Translations under genes and position numbers: made by a program | From: Stichopus chloronotus | Taxonomy: Eukaryota; Echinodermata; Holothuroidea; Aspidochirotida; Stichopodidae | DNA length: 64,000 nt | Reading direction: 5' to 3' | Assembly: GCA_021234535.1 (NCBI GenBank) | Contig: CM037843.1 | Coordinates: 13,911,979-13,975,978 of the forward strand | Notes under the pieces: generated by a model | What the model was told of the DNA's origin: nothing | Seen by the model: only the letters and a program-made list of their open reading frames with translations | The model's database searches: none | Shown: piece after piece, positions 13,901 to 29,400 of the stretch | How the letters are laid out: every line of letters starts with the position of its first letter | Numbering within the stretch: the stretch's first letter is position 1

Positions 13901-16900
13901 GCCATAATTCAACTTTAGTGACAATTCCCATCCAAACAAGCAAAAATAACAGGAGAAAAAAACCTGTCGTTGATGTAGTGAAACTCGTGAAATGATACCA
14001 ACAAGAGATGATAAAAGAAAACAGAAAATCGACAAAGATTAAAACTTGAAAGAAGTAGGATACAACGTGTTTTTTTTTTCTCCACCTATTTAGTGTAGGT
14101 CCGTCTCCAGGATGGAATAACACGTCGTTTTTAATCTTCATAAAGAGATCCGCTACAGCGTTGTCCCACTCAGTGTCTCGTGACGATGTAATGGATTACT
14201 ACGTATAAATGTAAATCATTCTGGACTTATCTGTCACCGTTTGTGCAGTGTACCCAAGGGGCAGGGAAGGGGTGGGGGTTGGAGGTTGGGAGGGGTAATA
14301 CTTTCTGTTTTTAAGATTCGTACTACGAAACTGTTTGTCAACACCTTCATGAATGTCCACGTAACTGGTGTGTTTATGACAGCTTAAAGTCAGTAGGCCA
14401 GACATATCTGAGAGGAATTCATGTAAGACGGGGTGGGGGTGGGGGGGGTAGCGGAGGCAATGTAGGCCGAGTTGAGTTACTCGAACACAATTAATTTGCG
14501 CAAGGTGTAGGGAGAGCAGGTTACTCTGAAGTACTCCTTTTTTGCGAGCAAGCTCGCGGAGCTGATCATATTCCGGTATCAGGGAAGTTTTGAACTGGAG
14601 TCGCCGGTAAACATCGAGAGCTATATGCTGATAAGGGATTGTCAAAGTGATGCGATTTTGCAATCTAATCGATCGAAGTACCAAGGATATGTGTATCTAT
14701 TCAGACGAACTGAAACTGGTTACATTAGGATACTCAAAATAAAAATGGTAGTACTTCCGTGCGCTGTTATTTTTGTATTGTCACCGCTGACAATGCTTAA
14801 TACCCTCCGCCAGTAGGGAACTTTCCCATCATGATGGGAGCAAACAGGTCATTAGGAATTCTTAAAACGAAAAAGTCTCCAAAGATTGTAACTCATATTA
14901 TACAACTCATAAACTCACTTCTTCCGATTAATGCTTCCCCGAAAGAAAACTAATCATGGACTCGTTGTCACTGAGTAGAAGTAAGTTGAGCAACGTAAGA
15001 GGGGAGTTCCCTCCAAAGAACGAATTGCGTCATCAAGTCTCAACGTAATCTTTGTCAATTCAAAAGGACTTTGTCATGTTAGGTTACAGAAAATCCAGAA
15101 CGACATTCAATTGACAGTGAAGACACGTAAGCCTATGCACACGCTGTTTACATTTGGTCATCGTGAAATGGACCCAAAAACAGTTTCAAACTCTTTCCTG
15201 ATCAGAAAAAAAAAAACTTGACCCCAAATTTAAACAAAAATAAAGCCGATACTCTGAACTTAATGGTAAAATGACATAACACGAGACAAGTTCAAGTTTT
15301 TTTTGTGAAACCCTAGTTGCCAATTTTTATACTATTTTCTCTTTTATGTGGATATTTTCATTGAATCACGATTTTCGTATTGTTATTTAATTGAGATGAC
15401 ATGCAAAGCATTAATTCGTGGTAAAATACCACTGCATGAGAGATAAGAATACCAAACGCATGGGAAAGTAAGAGGTGTGCCATGCACTCACAACACATGG
15501 GACTTTTCTGTTTGCAACTTTCAATTAGTGGCTTAAAAGTGACAATAGATAAAGCAAAATAAAACAAGAAAGACAAAAGGAGGGCAATACCGCCCAAACA
15601 AAAGGAATGCGATAACCCAGAAAGCAAAAGCAATAACCCCGAAGTTAGGTGTTTAAAGCACCAGCCTAAATGACTCCAAACTTCGTCACAGCTTATATCG
15701 ATTCCTGTAGGATTAGGTACAAATATTTCACATCATGAGGTGATCTAAATACAACGTTCTAACTTCTGACCGAGATATGACTATTTGGCACTGATTTAAA
15801 TCAAATAATAACACATATCTAATATAATAAATATTAGACCTATTGGATGGCATGCAGTACATGAGTGTTTCCCAATGCCGAATCCGAGTGCAACGTCAAT
15901 ATACCCCCCCCCCCCCACTATCTTCCTCTCCTGAAAACCCTGGTTCTGATTGGTCACTGCGTTCGATACGTCATTTGCAACGAAGGGGCGAATAACCATC
16001 TCCAATTAGCGTTTATACCAGCTAATGCTCGTCATGTATCGTCAGTTACGACATGTGAAAAAATTCCTTATGAATTTTTGCATAGGCCTAAGGTTTTGGT
16101 TAGCTTTAACTCACTTTGTGACAAGTTTGAAGGAAATAATTGCATGATAGAGAGAGTACTTACAGCCCCACAATTTTTATATACGGTACCAAAAAGTAAC
16201 AAAAACTGCAATTGTTGATCTTATTTACCCTCTAAAGTTTATATTACGCAATAAGATTTCGCTAAGTGGCGGTTGAGCATTTACGTGACACCATCCTCCC
16301 AGCCGTAGAGAGGGTTGCGGAATCTCTGGCCAATTGCCAAATGAAAAAGAAGATAGCAAGCTATACACTTTATAAATGATTAAATCTTTACAATGTACAA
16401 TAAAAAGATATTTTCACATATCTCAGCTCTTTTTCAAAGCTGGTGGGGAAACAAAAGCATTACATTTACATTTTTCTCTTTTATTATGTCAGGAATATAT
16501 AGTGTGGAGTACTAAGATCAATCATGTTCGACGTATATCACCAAGGTACTTACAATGTAAAGCCATATAGAAAACCAATTTAGAAAAAAAGTAAAAAAAA
16601 AAAAAAAAATTAAATGACAACTTATTCTGATATGGATGCAACCATTAAAATTCCTGAAGACCAATGTCCTTTTGTTGGGTTTGTTTTTTTTACCTTTACG
16701 CGCATTTTACGGGTTATGCACTATGTTTTGCTAAGTTTTCTTTACAAAAATCAACAGAAAAAGCAATCCTTGATGAATCTACAGTTTTCCGGAAATTTCA
16801 TAAGAAGGCAAGTTCATTGGTTGTTTTTTTTTGTTTTTTTTTGTGGAAAACAAAAGGAACAATAAAATGATTAAAAGATTATCTCTCCATCTATTTCCTT

Positions 16901-17660
16901 TTATCAAAGTACAGATAATAAGTAAGAAGATTCTAGATTATAACCGTTGCATAAAAGAGTGAAATATTTACATTAAATGTCTGTGTCTTCTTCTGGTCTT
17001 TTGCAAGAAAACGGCTTTCAATTTTCACCTAATAAAAAATTATGACATACTTTCACTATAAATGTAATCCAGAAGGGCTACATCGCTTCACATCTCTCCT
17101 TCGATAACTACGACCTGAAGACACTTTAGAAGGGGAGAATTTTAAACTGTGATATTTGTTTATTTCTATATTTGTAATTAAAATCGATGCATGGTATTGT
17201 TTCTAGGTACTCATACATGTTATTACCATTTACGAGTGTACGGTATGATTTACATCCTTCGACCGAATATATTTGGATACGAAATGTACTAAAAAACGAA
17301 ATACAGTCAGTGGAGTGTATATGGCCAATTAAGAGGCACTCCAAAAAGCAATTACGTTATTAATAATGTAAACGACAGGAAGAAAAGACAAATATGTAAT
17401 ACCAGCTCAGTACATGCCGTCGAATATGAATATTATCAATCACTCTGTTTGTCACTTTTAATTTCTCCCTGCTTATAAATCGATATTGGAGAATTTAATT
17501 CATCTCAAGACCATATTTGTTTTCGAAGGTAAATGAAGCGTGAAACTCGAGTACCGGTGTGCATCTTCTCTTCCCCGAGTCGTTTGGTTACAGTAAAGCA
17601 CAACTTTGCGATAATGATAGCGATGATTATGATGATGGAAAAAGGAAAAAAATAAGAACG
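10970..17660. other. No recognisable gene
   Basis: AT-rich, with many A and T homopolymers. It holds a CRE palindrome at 13242-13249, poly(C) at 15904-15916 and G-rich patches near 14260-14295 and 14430-14450. The longest open frames of the window's first third, 11782-12138 (-) and 14199-14684 (-), lie here. Neither shows a known domain, and the second owes its length partly to G/C-rich low complexity. Confidence 0.5.
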
Positions 17661-17693
17661 TGATGATAATGATGATGATGATGTTGGTGGTGT
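17661..17693. repeat. GAT trinucleotide microsatellite
   Basis: Imperfect TGATGATAATGATGATGATGATG stretch, followed by TTGGTGGTG. It encodes only low-complexity peptide in any frame. Confidence 0.85.
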
Positions 17694-20600
17694 AGTTGCT
17701 GGTAGTGATAATGACCTCACACTGGAAGATCAACATTGTCGATTAAATGAGGTTGAGTTGTGCTTGATTTTTATATGGGTGTCTTTTTTTTTCTTTTCCT
17801 CTTTACTTTGTTTCGATAACATGTGCAACGTAAATATTAACAAGTAATGAAGAAGGTTATCGTACGATGGTTCACTCAAATAAGTGAATAAACTGTTGAA
17901 AAATGGGAAACCATTCCTCGCTTGACTTTACACATTTGTTGAGGAGGTCAAAATGTTGTGGAGTAGAGGTTGATGAACTGAGTAGGAGGGCTGTCGGTGG
18001 GTTCGATGTAAGCTGTATAGCTCAGTCATTGTTTCCTCCAGTACAAAGTGGAATGTATCCGTCAGATATGTCTTTACTGATGTTTTGAAATTTTGAAAAT
18101 AGACAGCCCCCCATGACACAAGTTGGTGTATGCAGTTTCATAACAGCTAGAGCTGGGGAGGGTAAGGGGAGGGAGATGGTAAAGGGGTATTGCTATCGTA
18201 GAATTTTAGGAGCAATATAAATGTAAACATCTACTTTACGTATCACGTGTAAGTACACGGTGGCTACTGGGTGACAGACTGTTGTAAACAGACCATGCAG
18301 GCTCAAGGTGTGTTTAACTAATGAAATCACTGTTGTTCGAACGTAAACAAAGATTATAAATTTCTAGTTTATGTAGTAAGAAAAAAAAAGTATAAAAAAA
18401 AATCATCCACTCCCTTAGCATTTGGTTCTGCATTCCAGCACTGTCAGCGATACCCTGCCGTAGTCCTACCGAGTAACTGTAAGAGTGCGAGAAGCATGAA
18501 AGCTGTATGCACTTACGTAAAATAAATTATTTAAAAACAACTCTCAGTGAAGGAACAAATCTGGGTTGCAGCAACCAACTCCCGGAACAGAATCAATAAA
18601 CATTATATAAATATCTTTGCAAATATTTTTTCAGGTTTGGGGAAGTCTCGTAGCTGTGCTGGGATGGGTTGAAGCCAAGTGTTCAGTGTACAAAATTAAA
18701 GACTTCGAACGAATGTTGTAGTATCTAGTAGTATAATAGTGTTCCTGGCAAATGATTGCCGATCATATCATAGGGAATATTTGTTACACAATAAAGCGTC
18801 CTCGCACACAATTACATACGTCGGTTTTGAACCTCCCCGTCGTTAATGTAAGACAATTATATCATAGTTTATGAATATGCACCTTATATTCGCACTTCCG
18901 TTCGCCACTTCTCCTTCAGGTGAAAGTCTTTCAACTTCCCAAAGTCGGCCTAAGCATTTCGAGAACTTTAATCTCCGATTATTTAGTCCGATAAGCGGAA
19001 TCAATTCACTGACGAGAAACAGCCATCTTCTTAAGATGAATTTCGCCCACGGTTCTGTCATTGGGCGATAAATAAAACTATTGCTACACTTTACTCAGTA
19101 AGAATGTACTTAACCGAACTCATATTACCTCTCACGTCAAAAGGGCAGTAATGAGCTGCTCTTAATAATGGAAACAACTTTCCTTTCACGTCGTTGAAAG
19201 TGATCAGGAGGTGAATGTTATGGTAAATCGGGCAGTCAGACGTTATCTATAGCTCCTCCAAAGGGAATGAGTGTCAAAAATGCAACAATATAAATAGTGG
19301 AACCAATGGATGTAATCGACTTTCACAAAGCATATATCGCACGGGAATGACTATGGAAATGGACAGAGGGTACCATGGGAATGACTTACATCGTGGACAA
19401 AACATGCTGAGGCATTAAAAGGGAAATAAAAGAAAAGGTTAAATGAAGTGGGCAAGAGTTTCCGCGTTCCGTTTCTTTTATTAATTTGGCATGTTGTTTA
19501 ATTTGACACGATGCTTAATGGTGACTGCTAACTATGATAAGTTATCTTTATATTGAGAAAAAAAAACAAATTGAGACCTGACTAAAGGGGTTCCTAAGTG
19601 AGCAATATTTTAGTCTAAATAATCCCAGATGATGCAAACTGCATCATTTTGCAAACAACCGTTTGTGCTGTCTAACAAGTGAGGTGTTATTCTTGACACA
19701 AATTATCAATTTAAAATCGCTATCGGCTTCAGGAATGCTGGTTATTGTCCAGTACTGGAAATCCAGTTATTCCTGGTCCAGATGTCTATGTTCTATGAAA
19801 ATAAAGCAAATTTGTAGGGAAAATTTAAGTCTTTCGGTGGGTTGCCCTTGCCGTAATCTTTACAACTTTTTCTGAAAAAATAAGCCCGTTTATATTTATC
19901 GAAACATAACTACCTCAGTTTTCAGGATAATGCGCCTGTTCTAGCCCGAGGGCTGAAAATTTTGCAACTGCTGCATATCACACATGAAGTAAATTTAAAA
20001 GTACTTGGAGATAATTTAGTCGAGCTTAAAATCAAAAGGCCAAAGGAAAACTTTTTTGTATTCACCAAGGAATCTTGAAGTACGTCATGTAATTTACAAT
20101 GCAAACATCCAAGAGGAGATGGGCTGAAGAAATGTTTACATAAATTCCCCCCCTCCCTTCCCGCGAGGTCAAGACAATGCACCTACACTACTATTGCCAT
20201 ATTCTAATCTTTCAAAAGTCATCGCAGAAAAAAATATATCAAAATTATGAAAACTTCTGAACGCCACAAGTAAACTCACCAGGTAACCTGATCAGTTCAA
20301 GAGAAGAGCCTTCATCTTCCACACAAAGCACACTAAAAATATAAGCGATCGGTATGTTTCTCATTTTCTACACCTTCTTCGATGGGAAGACTTACGGGGG
20401 AGGGGGTGGAGGGGGGGGGGGCGGGAAACAGTTTAATCTCTGATTTTACACAATAGAGTCAGTATATGAGGCCTAATCTAGAAAAGAAATGTTTAAGGCT
20501 TAAATCAGTATTCTTTTGTGATGAGGCTTCAGTCATCTTCCAATCACACAGATTTGTTTATTATCTTGTTTTAGTACCTTCGATGTCTTTGGCTGAAGGT

Positions 20601-23600
20601 CCCCCCCCCTCTTCACAATAAGCCAATCGAAACGTATGAATTGCTGCTACAGCCGTAAACATTAATTTCGTCAACACTAAATTAAGCATTTACTGTACCC
20701 TTAATAACAGGAAAGACAGATATAAATCGATTTGAAACATCTGCGAGGCACTTTTGGGAAAGTATTCGGTTGTCGTAGGGAAAAAAAATCGCTCTACAGA
20801 AAATTTAAATGTTAATAAAGTAAGGGTCATTCTAATACGATATTCTGGTAATGTAAAACAAATACCCGATTACGTCATAATTTGAACAGTTGCATCAGAG
20901 TTAGTGTGATTTCTTACTCTTTGTCTCTGTTACATGTCATAAACAACGTAATAGTATCTATGATGGTGGAGGTAAGGAGGGCGGCTTATGATTCTCGTCA
21001 TCACTTACATGTTAGCAAGCAAATGATGACTTTCGATTGCGATCCTAATTTCACTCCCCCGAGAGAACCATATTCATCCCCGTTTTGCTCTTGCCACACC
21101 GCTACTGTACTATGATATGTTTACGTCACGAATCTCTACATGTAATGAAGTAACCAGCTCGGTGCAGAAGTGACATCAGCTGTACTTGATATGCGAATGA
21201 TGCAAACATCAAACTGATACCAAAAGAATTACCTTTGGACTAATAATTTTAAAGAAGACAGTTAGTGGTAGAAGGAGAAAACAACAAAGGAAAAAAACTA
21301 AATCCCCAAGCAATAATTCCACCTTCCACTCCTAATACAATAAGGAGGAACAAAACAGGGCGGCAGCAATCATTGTATGAGAGAAGAGGTAATGCTGCAA
21401 GAGAAATAGTTCCACGGGGCTTACACAAATGTTATTTACGTATGGGTGATGTAATTCAATATCTGCTGGCACTTATCCAATGAAATCTTATCTCTACGAT
21501 GGAAACCTGCCCTGCTCATGAATACATGAATAATTATCACAGGCAGTCCTCAAAGTTGACGTCATAAAGTTAATTACATCAGTTCGTTCTTCCATTAGCA
21601 AAATCTGTCCAAAATCTGATTTATTGATGTCAACTATTCCTAAGGGGTTACTATGGTGACATGGCTAGATGTTGCTACTTACCACTAGTTACCGCATCAT
21701 CTGACCCGTCTCTTAGAGCAGTTTCATAATATAACATTACCATATCTAGTTCACTTTTAGATTGCAATTTATAGAAACAATGGGCACCTGCCCATGAATG
21801 ATTAACCCAGAGGAAGTTCTAAATCATCTCTTGAATTTAAATTCATAAATTTCTTGGCCACTCAGTTGAACTAATATCTCCATACATATCACTTATATCA
21901 AATATATTACAACCTGTTCTACATTAAAGAAGAAACATCCACCTGTTCTCTTCGATTCTCTTGCCTCGTCGTCGATGACTTTATTAAAATCGACCGCAAT
22001 AAATTTTTGTTAAGCCGCCTTGATATGGTATATTTGTTCAGTGTCGTTTCCTGAGATTTATCTGGATATTGGAATCACACGGATGGAACAAGACGAAAAA
22101 AAAAGGGCAGAAAACTTGACCACTCGAGAATATAACACCGTGGGGCAAAATTTCGACTTGATTATCATATTTTTGAAGAAGTGACAAAAGCAAAGAAAGA
22201 AAATAGCGGACAATTCTATTTAAAAGTCCAGCCTGTTGCCGTCAATTCCTATGCGGAAATGACACCCCCAGAGAGACGTCTCTCGGGTTTGACATTACCC
22301 ACATGCATTCTAGGTAACTAATAACAAAGGGTCAAATAGTTTCATTGGTATACCTGCGAAGTGCGAAATGCAACCAACGTACGATGAATTTACTCCTTTT
22401 AGCAATAAAGCGGCACCATACAAGTTGACAAACACCAACCTGGTACAGATAATCAGATCAGGTTTGAAAAATTTAAAACAAAAGAAGTTATATCACAGCT
22501 CCATGCCCGCAGGATGGAGGCTGGATCCGTGAAAATGAATACGTCAAACAAATAACTAATTTTGATTCGAGTGTATACCGCGCTATAGTTCCAAGAGACC
22601 TATACAGTGCAGAACGGAGATTCTGCGCTTGGGGACAATGAGTATTTCTCAACCTGTATGTACATAAAAAAGGTACTATGAACCAACGGTTTTCTTACTA
22701 AGGTTCAAAGGTGGCAATAAAAAAAAAAAAAAACGTTGATTTGCGATGATTAAATCTGTCTGCATTTAGCTTGAAAGTCAATAGACTGCAACTGTTACAC
22801 ATAATCACAGTGACGCCAAACGTCTCCGAGGTTACACCACGTAACCAGGAGTTCGGGCCTCCCCCCACGTTGTGGGGTCCAATGGGTCCCCCTGTCAGAA
22901 CGTCCACGGATCTTACGTGGGATCAGTGCATTGGGGTCTTGGTTCAGAAAACTTGAAGCTTACAAACGTGTTTTAATGCTAAAATACATCGCTAGAAATG
23001 ACAGAACTACATGCTATCACGTGAAAAGTGTGTTAATTCGCTTGTTCAGTTTTGCATGAGTATTCTTACCCGGTAAAAAGGGCCTTCCCTATCCAAAAAG
23101 GTACCATTTTTTTTCTGTAAATCAGTTGAGCGGGACCCCCAGGGACCTCAGCACGGTCCGGATCCAAAGGGGCTTCCCACAGACTGAGGTTCATTCTAAA
23201 TCAAGAACTTTTATGAGCATGGACAGCTGTCAAGTGTGAGATGAGAGATAACGGTGTATGTATATCACTGCGTACCAGCTCCATTGGCTGCATATACCGT
23301 CGTCGCTCAACTAACCTCAAGAACTTCACGAAACAGATGTCGAATGCAAAGGTTTGTTGCTTGTGATCTTTCAGTAGCCTTCTGAGCATAAGTCAACAAT
23401 CGAAGAAAAATTTAGAAGATTACATAACATATAAATCCTAAATTTAAGGAACATGATAAAGTACGGGGGAAAAATATGACTACTTTCTTACATCTCCTGG
23501 TTTTTAGTGCATATTTTGGGGTAACGTTTAATGCTTAACCGCTGTGCTTTTCAAGGGGAGAACCACCAACGTATTCGGACTCCACTCCTTAATCCACCTA

Positions 23601-26400
23601 GTACCACCTCAGCCGACAGCGCCCCAACTCATCTATTAAGAAGTCATAGTACAATGCATCATACCCCAACTACCCTCATCGAGATAATTTCCTTGTAATC
23701 CACATTGAATTTCGCGATCTTTTGGGTGAAATATCAAAGAAATAAACTTTCCTGCTTGGAAAATGGAGAGTTAAAGCAGACTCACGAGTTGAATTACGTC
23801 GAGAAAAAATAATCCATAAAAAAAAAAAACGTATCCATGACAGTTTTCAGCATAAAATGTTGCAACAGCCGTAAGTGATATTTTGTAACTATTCCGACCT
23901 GATAATCCTACAGGAAACTGTTTTTTTCTTCAAACACCCGTTTTTACTGCAGCGATGTGTTATTATTAACTGGACAGATAAAATGAAAATGGTTTACATT
24001 GTTACGGCCCAGATTCTAAAATATCTAGTGGCAAACGGCTTGCAAAGGGCAGTAAAACTTACATCCGACAAGAATAACGTTACGATTATGTATCAAGAAT
24101 AATTTTAATGGTAACATTTTACAGCCATCCACAGTAGACGAAGAGTAAGATGACGTTTAAAGACACATACCGCTCTTATTTATGATTTAGCTTTACCGTG
24201 TACAATGTATACAGTGCTTTTGATCGGCATTGGACGTGCATGCATTGTTCCAATCAACAGATAAGAAGGACTTCGTTGGACAACGAAATGTAATACAAGG
24301 CAGGGGAAAAAAAAACCCGGGTTCGCATCGAAAATTGCAATCCATGAAAGAAGAATTGGCTATTAAATTTCATGCATACTTTACAAAAGTTGAGACTGTC
24401 TTCTCTGAAGCAACTTCAAAAATTGAAGTTTCTCTCGAGAATATATTTTTTAAGTGAGTTAAGTTCTCAATTTATTAAGACTGCTTGCAGTGAAATAGAT
24501 CGACTGTCCAGCAATTCAAACAATGATTTTCAAAAACTACCGATTAACCTGTTCACGTTATTTTGTCCCTTGCGTGAAGCAGACCTTTAACGGAACGAAA
24601 ATTGTTGTGTTATAGGTAGCTTTGGAAATTAGAAGAAAGGAAGTCATCTTTTGAGGCGTTACACAGGACCTCTGACCGTTGTTGTTTCCACGTGGACACA
24701 GATTCATGGTAGATTAGGTGTGTCAAACCCATGTGTGGAGCACTGCTGTAACTTTCACTAGAGCAGAAAGTTTTGCAATCATTTTTGCCTAAGAAGACAA
24801 ACCGCCAGAAAAAAATGCACAAATCATGCACAATGAGATCGTCTGCACGAAGAGATAGTCTACCATTTAATGAGATACCCGCAGAGACAGGGGGTGGAGT
24901 GAAATGGGTGGGAGGTGGCATATAGGTATAGAGTGAGGGGCATACAGGGAACGTCCATAGAACTGAAAATGGATTCTAACACTCTTGCAGAAAATGTTCT
25001 CTTCTTGTACTTACAAATGGATGGTCCTGCAAATTTCAAATAATGCAACGAGGGCGTGTGTTTTGGCGTTGTACGTACCCGCTGTTCATAGACGACCGGG
25101 TGCCAGAAACTGTAACTCTCTGTGCAACTACTAGCTGTGAAATCACAAGAAGACATTTGCTTTTAACATTAACATAACACCGTGTGCGTGCATGACAATG
25201 GGGTGATTTTAGTTCAGCGTTTTGGACTTTGTTGAATTTTGCCACACCCGAAAGTTTGTGAAACTTTGGACGTGGGTAGCATTTTCAGAACAGTGTCATT
25301 GCATCATCGGTCCGGTATAGCAAGTGCAAACACTAGCTCCTCCCTAATCGTGTAACGACGGGAATGTTAAATTGCACTTTCGTTTGAAGTGAACTTAAAC
25401 ATGTCGAGGTACTTAATTGTTGACGGATCGTTATGTTGCCATAAATTTGCGATAAAAACAAAAACAAAACAAAAAAATATCGTGGTAGGTGGAGGTTGTC
25501 CCAAACACCCCCGAACAACATTGAAATATTGTCACGAGCAGGCTGTTTCTTTCAATTTATCATCAGATTAAGATTAAGGGGGAATCGTCTCAACAGTCAG
25601 AACTGTCTCCAAAATGTCATAAATTTTTCTTTCAATTTATCGCTCAGAGTGAAATACAACCTCAGATTCCGTTGGATCAGTCATTCTCTCGTGATTCCAT
25701 CTTTTTCCAACCATTCGCGTAAATAACATGGAATCACAGGCTGTCGTCTGAAAATCGTTTAAAAGGACCTGAAATCACCTGGAAGACTTTAACTCGCCAA
25801 AGGCATTGTCAAAGAACCATTTAGACTCCGTAACCCTCCCGAGAAATGAATGTATAAATACTTTTAACTAATAAAAATACAAAGGAGCACATGCATACAG
25901 CGACACCGAATAATAATTCGTGACAGTCGTGAAAGTGAGGGTGGAAGAAAGAAAAGAAAAAGTCGCTGTCTAAGCTTTCTCTCTAATGTTTAATTCACAC
26001 AAACCCGTCTAGGAGATGAAAAGAATGAAAGACAAATCTTGAGTGATATTCATAATTGTTAATATGGTAAGAGATTATTTTTTATGATATATATGTGCTC
26101 GCAAGGTGCAAAGCCCTTACACATGAATGAACGCATCATCTGCAACATTGAGCAGGCTAGTGATGACGTCTTGCTTTCCAAAAGACTTCGCCTTTTTCTC
26201 ATTTATTCCTTTTTTTTTTTTTTTTGCATTTGTTTAAATATCCATGAGAGGTGTGAAGTAACAAAGTGGTTATTTATGCAGTGTTTTCCCATTCTGGTGA
26301 TAGTGAAATTTATTTGGTTGAACAACTGTGAGGACGATTGCATGACTTTCTGGATTTATGTTTGCTCTGTACATATTTTAAGGACGATGACATAGACGAC
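17694..26400. other. No recognisable gene
   Basis: AT-rich sequence without a supportable exon. It contains an 11-base poly(G) run at 20411-20421, a 9-base poly(C) near 20601, a CRE palindrome at 21557-21564 and a small CCCAC/GTGGG hairpin near 22865-22877. The many 60-100-residue frames are short and compositionally biased. Confidence 0.5.
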
Positions 26401-26456
26401 ATATGTATGTATACATATATGTATATATATATATGTATGTATATATATATATATGC
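26401..26456. repeat. TA/TATG compound microsatellite
   Basis: Alternating blocks of ATGT and ATAT repeats, ending in ATGCATTATT. A shorter pattern of the same kind recurs at 28315-28331. Confidence 0.9.
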
Positions 26457-29400
26457 ATTATTATTTATTTATTTTACTTACTTATATGACACCTAAGTCG
26501 GTACTTCCAATATTGTTACCAATTACAAGATCAGCGAAAGATTAACTGTACTTTCTGTACTTATTTTTGTGATCTAATCATCTATGGCAGAGAATAATTA
26601 AAGAAATAGTTTTGTCAAGGTCTGGCAATTGTTCTGCCCACGAATAGAAACCAATCCCACACGATTACTTTTTCCATTAGATACATATTTCAAGTAGTGT
26701 ATTAGTATTTTGTCCTTGAAGAGGTATTCCGTGGGCATACAGGTTGATGATCAAATTAAGCTACAGTTCATCTAATGCAAATTGCTTTTCGGCCTCTAAA
26801 CCTTATGTCGTGTAATTTTTTTTATGCATCGATTATATAATACGTATATTGACATATTTAAGTTCTGACTTCGTTTTCTTCCTTGATAGAAAGTGACCTT
26901 TTTATCTTGTGTGATCTTTATGATATTGACGTTAGTATGGGAGCGTGTGTTTCCCCTTGCGATTGCTATTATTGCCATTATAGAAATGAAATATCACATA
27001 AAACGAAGCTTTGAAGTATACAGTTCACTTAAGCATATTGTACTTGTGCAAAGATACTTTCAGCGAGGAAACTGCTACATGAATGTGTCGTTTTACAATA
27101 CTTAGGGTGTCTGGTGGAAGAAAATGTCTCGCAGGGTCTGAGCCGCCGGGGCTGGCAGGGGTGGAAGGGGTATTCATCCCCCCCCCCCCCATACTAGATA
27201 CGGTGTAACATATGACAAATAGTGGGCCTTTGGACATTTAGCCTCAACGGTAGGAAGGTTGCGCCTTTTCAGAGACCACCCTCGACTCCACTGTAGGAGG
27301 GCTCCGTCAGTCCTGTAGGCTATCATGCATACTTTGTAAAAAAAGGGGGGGGGGGGCAAACAGTAGCTGGCCAAGGGTCTCTAGGTTTGGAGCACGAAAA
27401 ATTCTGAAGCGACGTAAGTCTTGCTAACACTGCACCGTGACGACACTGTGGGATGAACCGATAAACTTTAAACTGTGAGAGTGCTAAGTTCGAGACCCGC
27501 AGTGGCCCGTAATGTGTGACGCACATGTGACAGGTATGACCATACAGGGAAAAACGGGCCAGACAATTTCTACAACTCGGTTTTAGAGCATGTGTACCGA
27601 TTTCACGAAACCCTGAACTTGTGTAATATATTTGTGTAAAACACAATTCAAAGATGTGCCTTCTAGCCGAGTCATGCCCGACCAACGAACCAGAGCACCA
27701 CCACAAGGACACCTTGTACCATAAAATCACTCTTTTTTTTATTTCTTTCTGTCTTTCTGTTGACATCGTTCAAAGTTCTCCTCTGAAGTGACTCATACAT
27801 TCGTTGTTTGATATATATATATTTTTTTTCTTTTGAGGTCATTAAAGAAGCTAGGACTTAGCTAATGCCAAAGATGAAATTGAAAATTGTCCAAGGTTGA
27901 TAAAGGCTTTCGCAGGCTTCCTTAATAACAAGAAAAGTATCACATTGCGTAAGTGTAATGTGCAACATGACCGATGTTTTATATTAACCCCTTCATATAT
28001 ATATTTCATATATATATTGTAGTAACATAATCATGCGGTTTCCTGTTTTGATGTCTCTCTTGATATTTGAACTTTCTTCCCCTTTTCTTTCGGCTTTTGC
28101 TTAATAAAAACACTTGTGATTTTATGGGGAAATGGAAACTTAAGAAGTGCCAAAAATAGTTTAAACAAACAGGCCGTATAACCGGTCCATTTGGTAAAGG
28201 AGGATAATTGATTACTCTAAGACCGTCGCTTCCTTAAAAAAAAGGCGACCGCTCCAATTTAAATTTGTTCCTTCCTACAATAAACTTTGACGAGAACTTC
28301 CAGTCCGTACGCTTGTATATATGTATATATAAACTCTAAAGAGCGTCATGCAAACAAAACCATGGTCTCCAGCATAGTACAGTCACTAACGTAACCTATA
28401 CGGAACATGACCACTCGGTTAAGCAAAGGGGGAGTGTTTGTTTATAAAACTGCTTTTACGGCTTAATCACGGTCTCAGCTTTTTCTTTTGTTTTTCTACA
28501 TTGACCTATCGAGGAGTAACAAGACGACAGTTCAGAAGGCCTGTGTCTGCTCCTCTTTGCGATATCATGAATCAATGATACAGAGATCGATACAAAGTGA
28601 CAATTTCGGACTCTTCTTCATCTTTGAACTTTTTTGAAATCTATATCGGCGTTTTTTTTTTTTTTGTCTCTCTTTTTTTTGTGCTGTGCCCCACACTATA
28701 TGAACACCTCTCAGTTGAGCGAGCGCAGATTCATTCTCGTTTCGGGAGGATGAAGGCGCCACTTGCGACACCGTACGTCACTCATCGTCACAATTACCAC
28801 GCACTGACTTTACACGGGTCGAAGATATATAACGCGGACGATGCTTGTGGCAAACACGAGCGTAGCTGAGAAATATTAAATTTTATCTTCAATTGACCTC
28901 TTTCCCTGACATATTTTTGGTCTAAATCAATAAAATACATGAAAGACCTCTTCCTATAGATCCCGGTGTGTGAAATTTGTTTGAAAATGAAAATAAATGA
29001 AAATGGTCCAATAGATATTTAGATCCTATACTCACCCACAGAGGGTGTCCATAAGGCAGGTACTGAGGGTAGATCCTCCACATGCGGGGGAAATTACTCA
29101 GTGAGAGCTTAATATTAAGTAACACCTTGATCGTGACTTGCAATGGCAATGAAACATTGTCATAATTAGGAAACAAGCGTGAGAAAGGGAGGAGGCGATT
29201 GCTACCATTTTTTTTTTTTTTTTAAGACAGGGGTGTTTAACTTTCAGACTATAGCGTAGGTATATGTTCTCTTCGGAGCACCATTTTTGAATGACGCATG
29301 GATCGCTTGGAAGAAGGGACATCATGATTTGAAAACCAAATATCACACCCAAGCGACCCACACCACTCCAACCATCAGCTGATTAGGGTGCTGATTAGGG

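Noticed and set aside
14199..14684. Longest open frame of the window (161 codons, minus strand)
   Set aside because: No domain, signal peptide or splice context. Part of it encodes a PPTPTPSLPLG-like tract from G-rich low complexity. Its length is within what chance gives in 64 kb.
27480..27510. B-box-like AGTTCGAGACCC
   Set aside because: No A box at a suitable distance and no tRNA fold.
27323..27766. 147-codon minus-strand frame next to a poly(G) run
   Set aside because: No recognisable family and mixed composition. It ends in poly-proline from the poly(G) run. No splice or start support.
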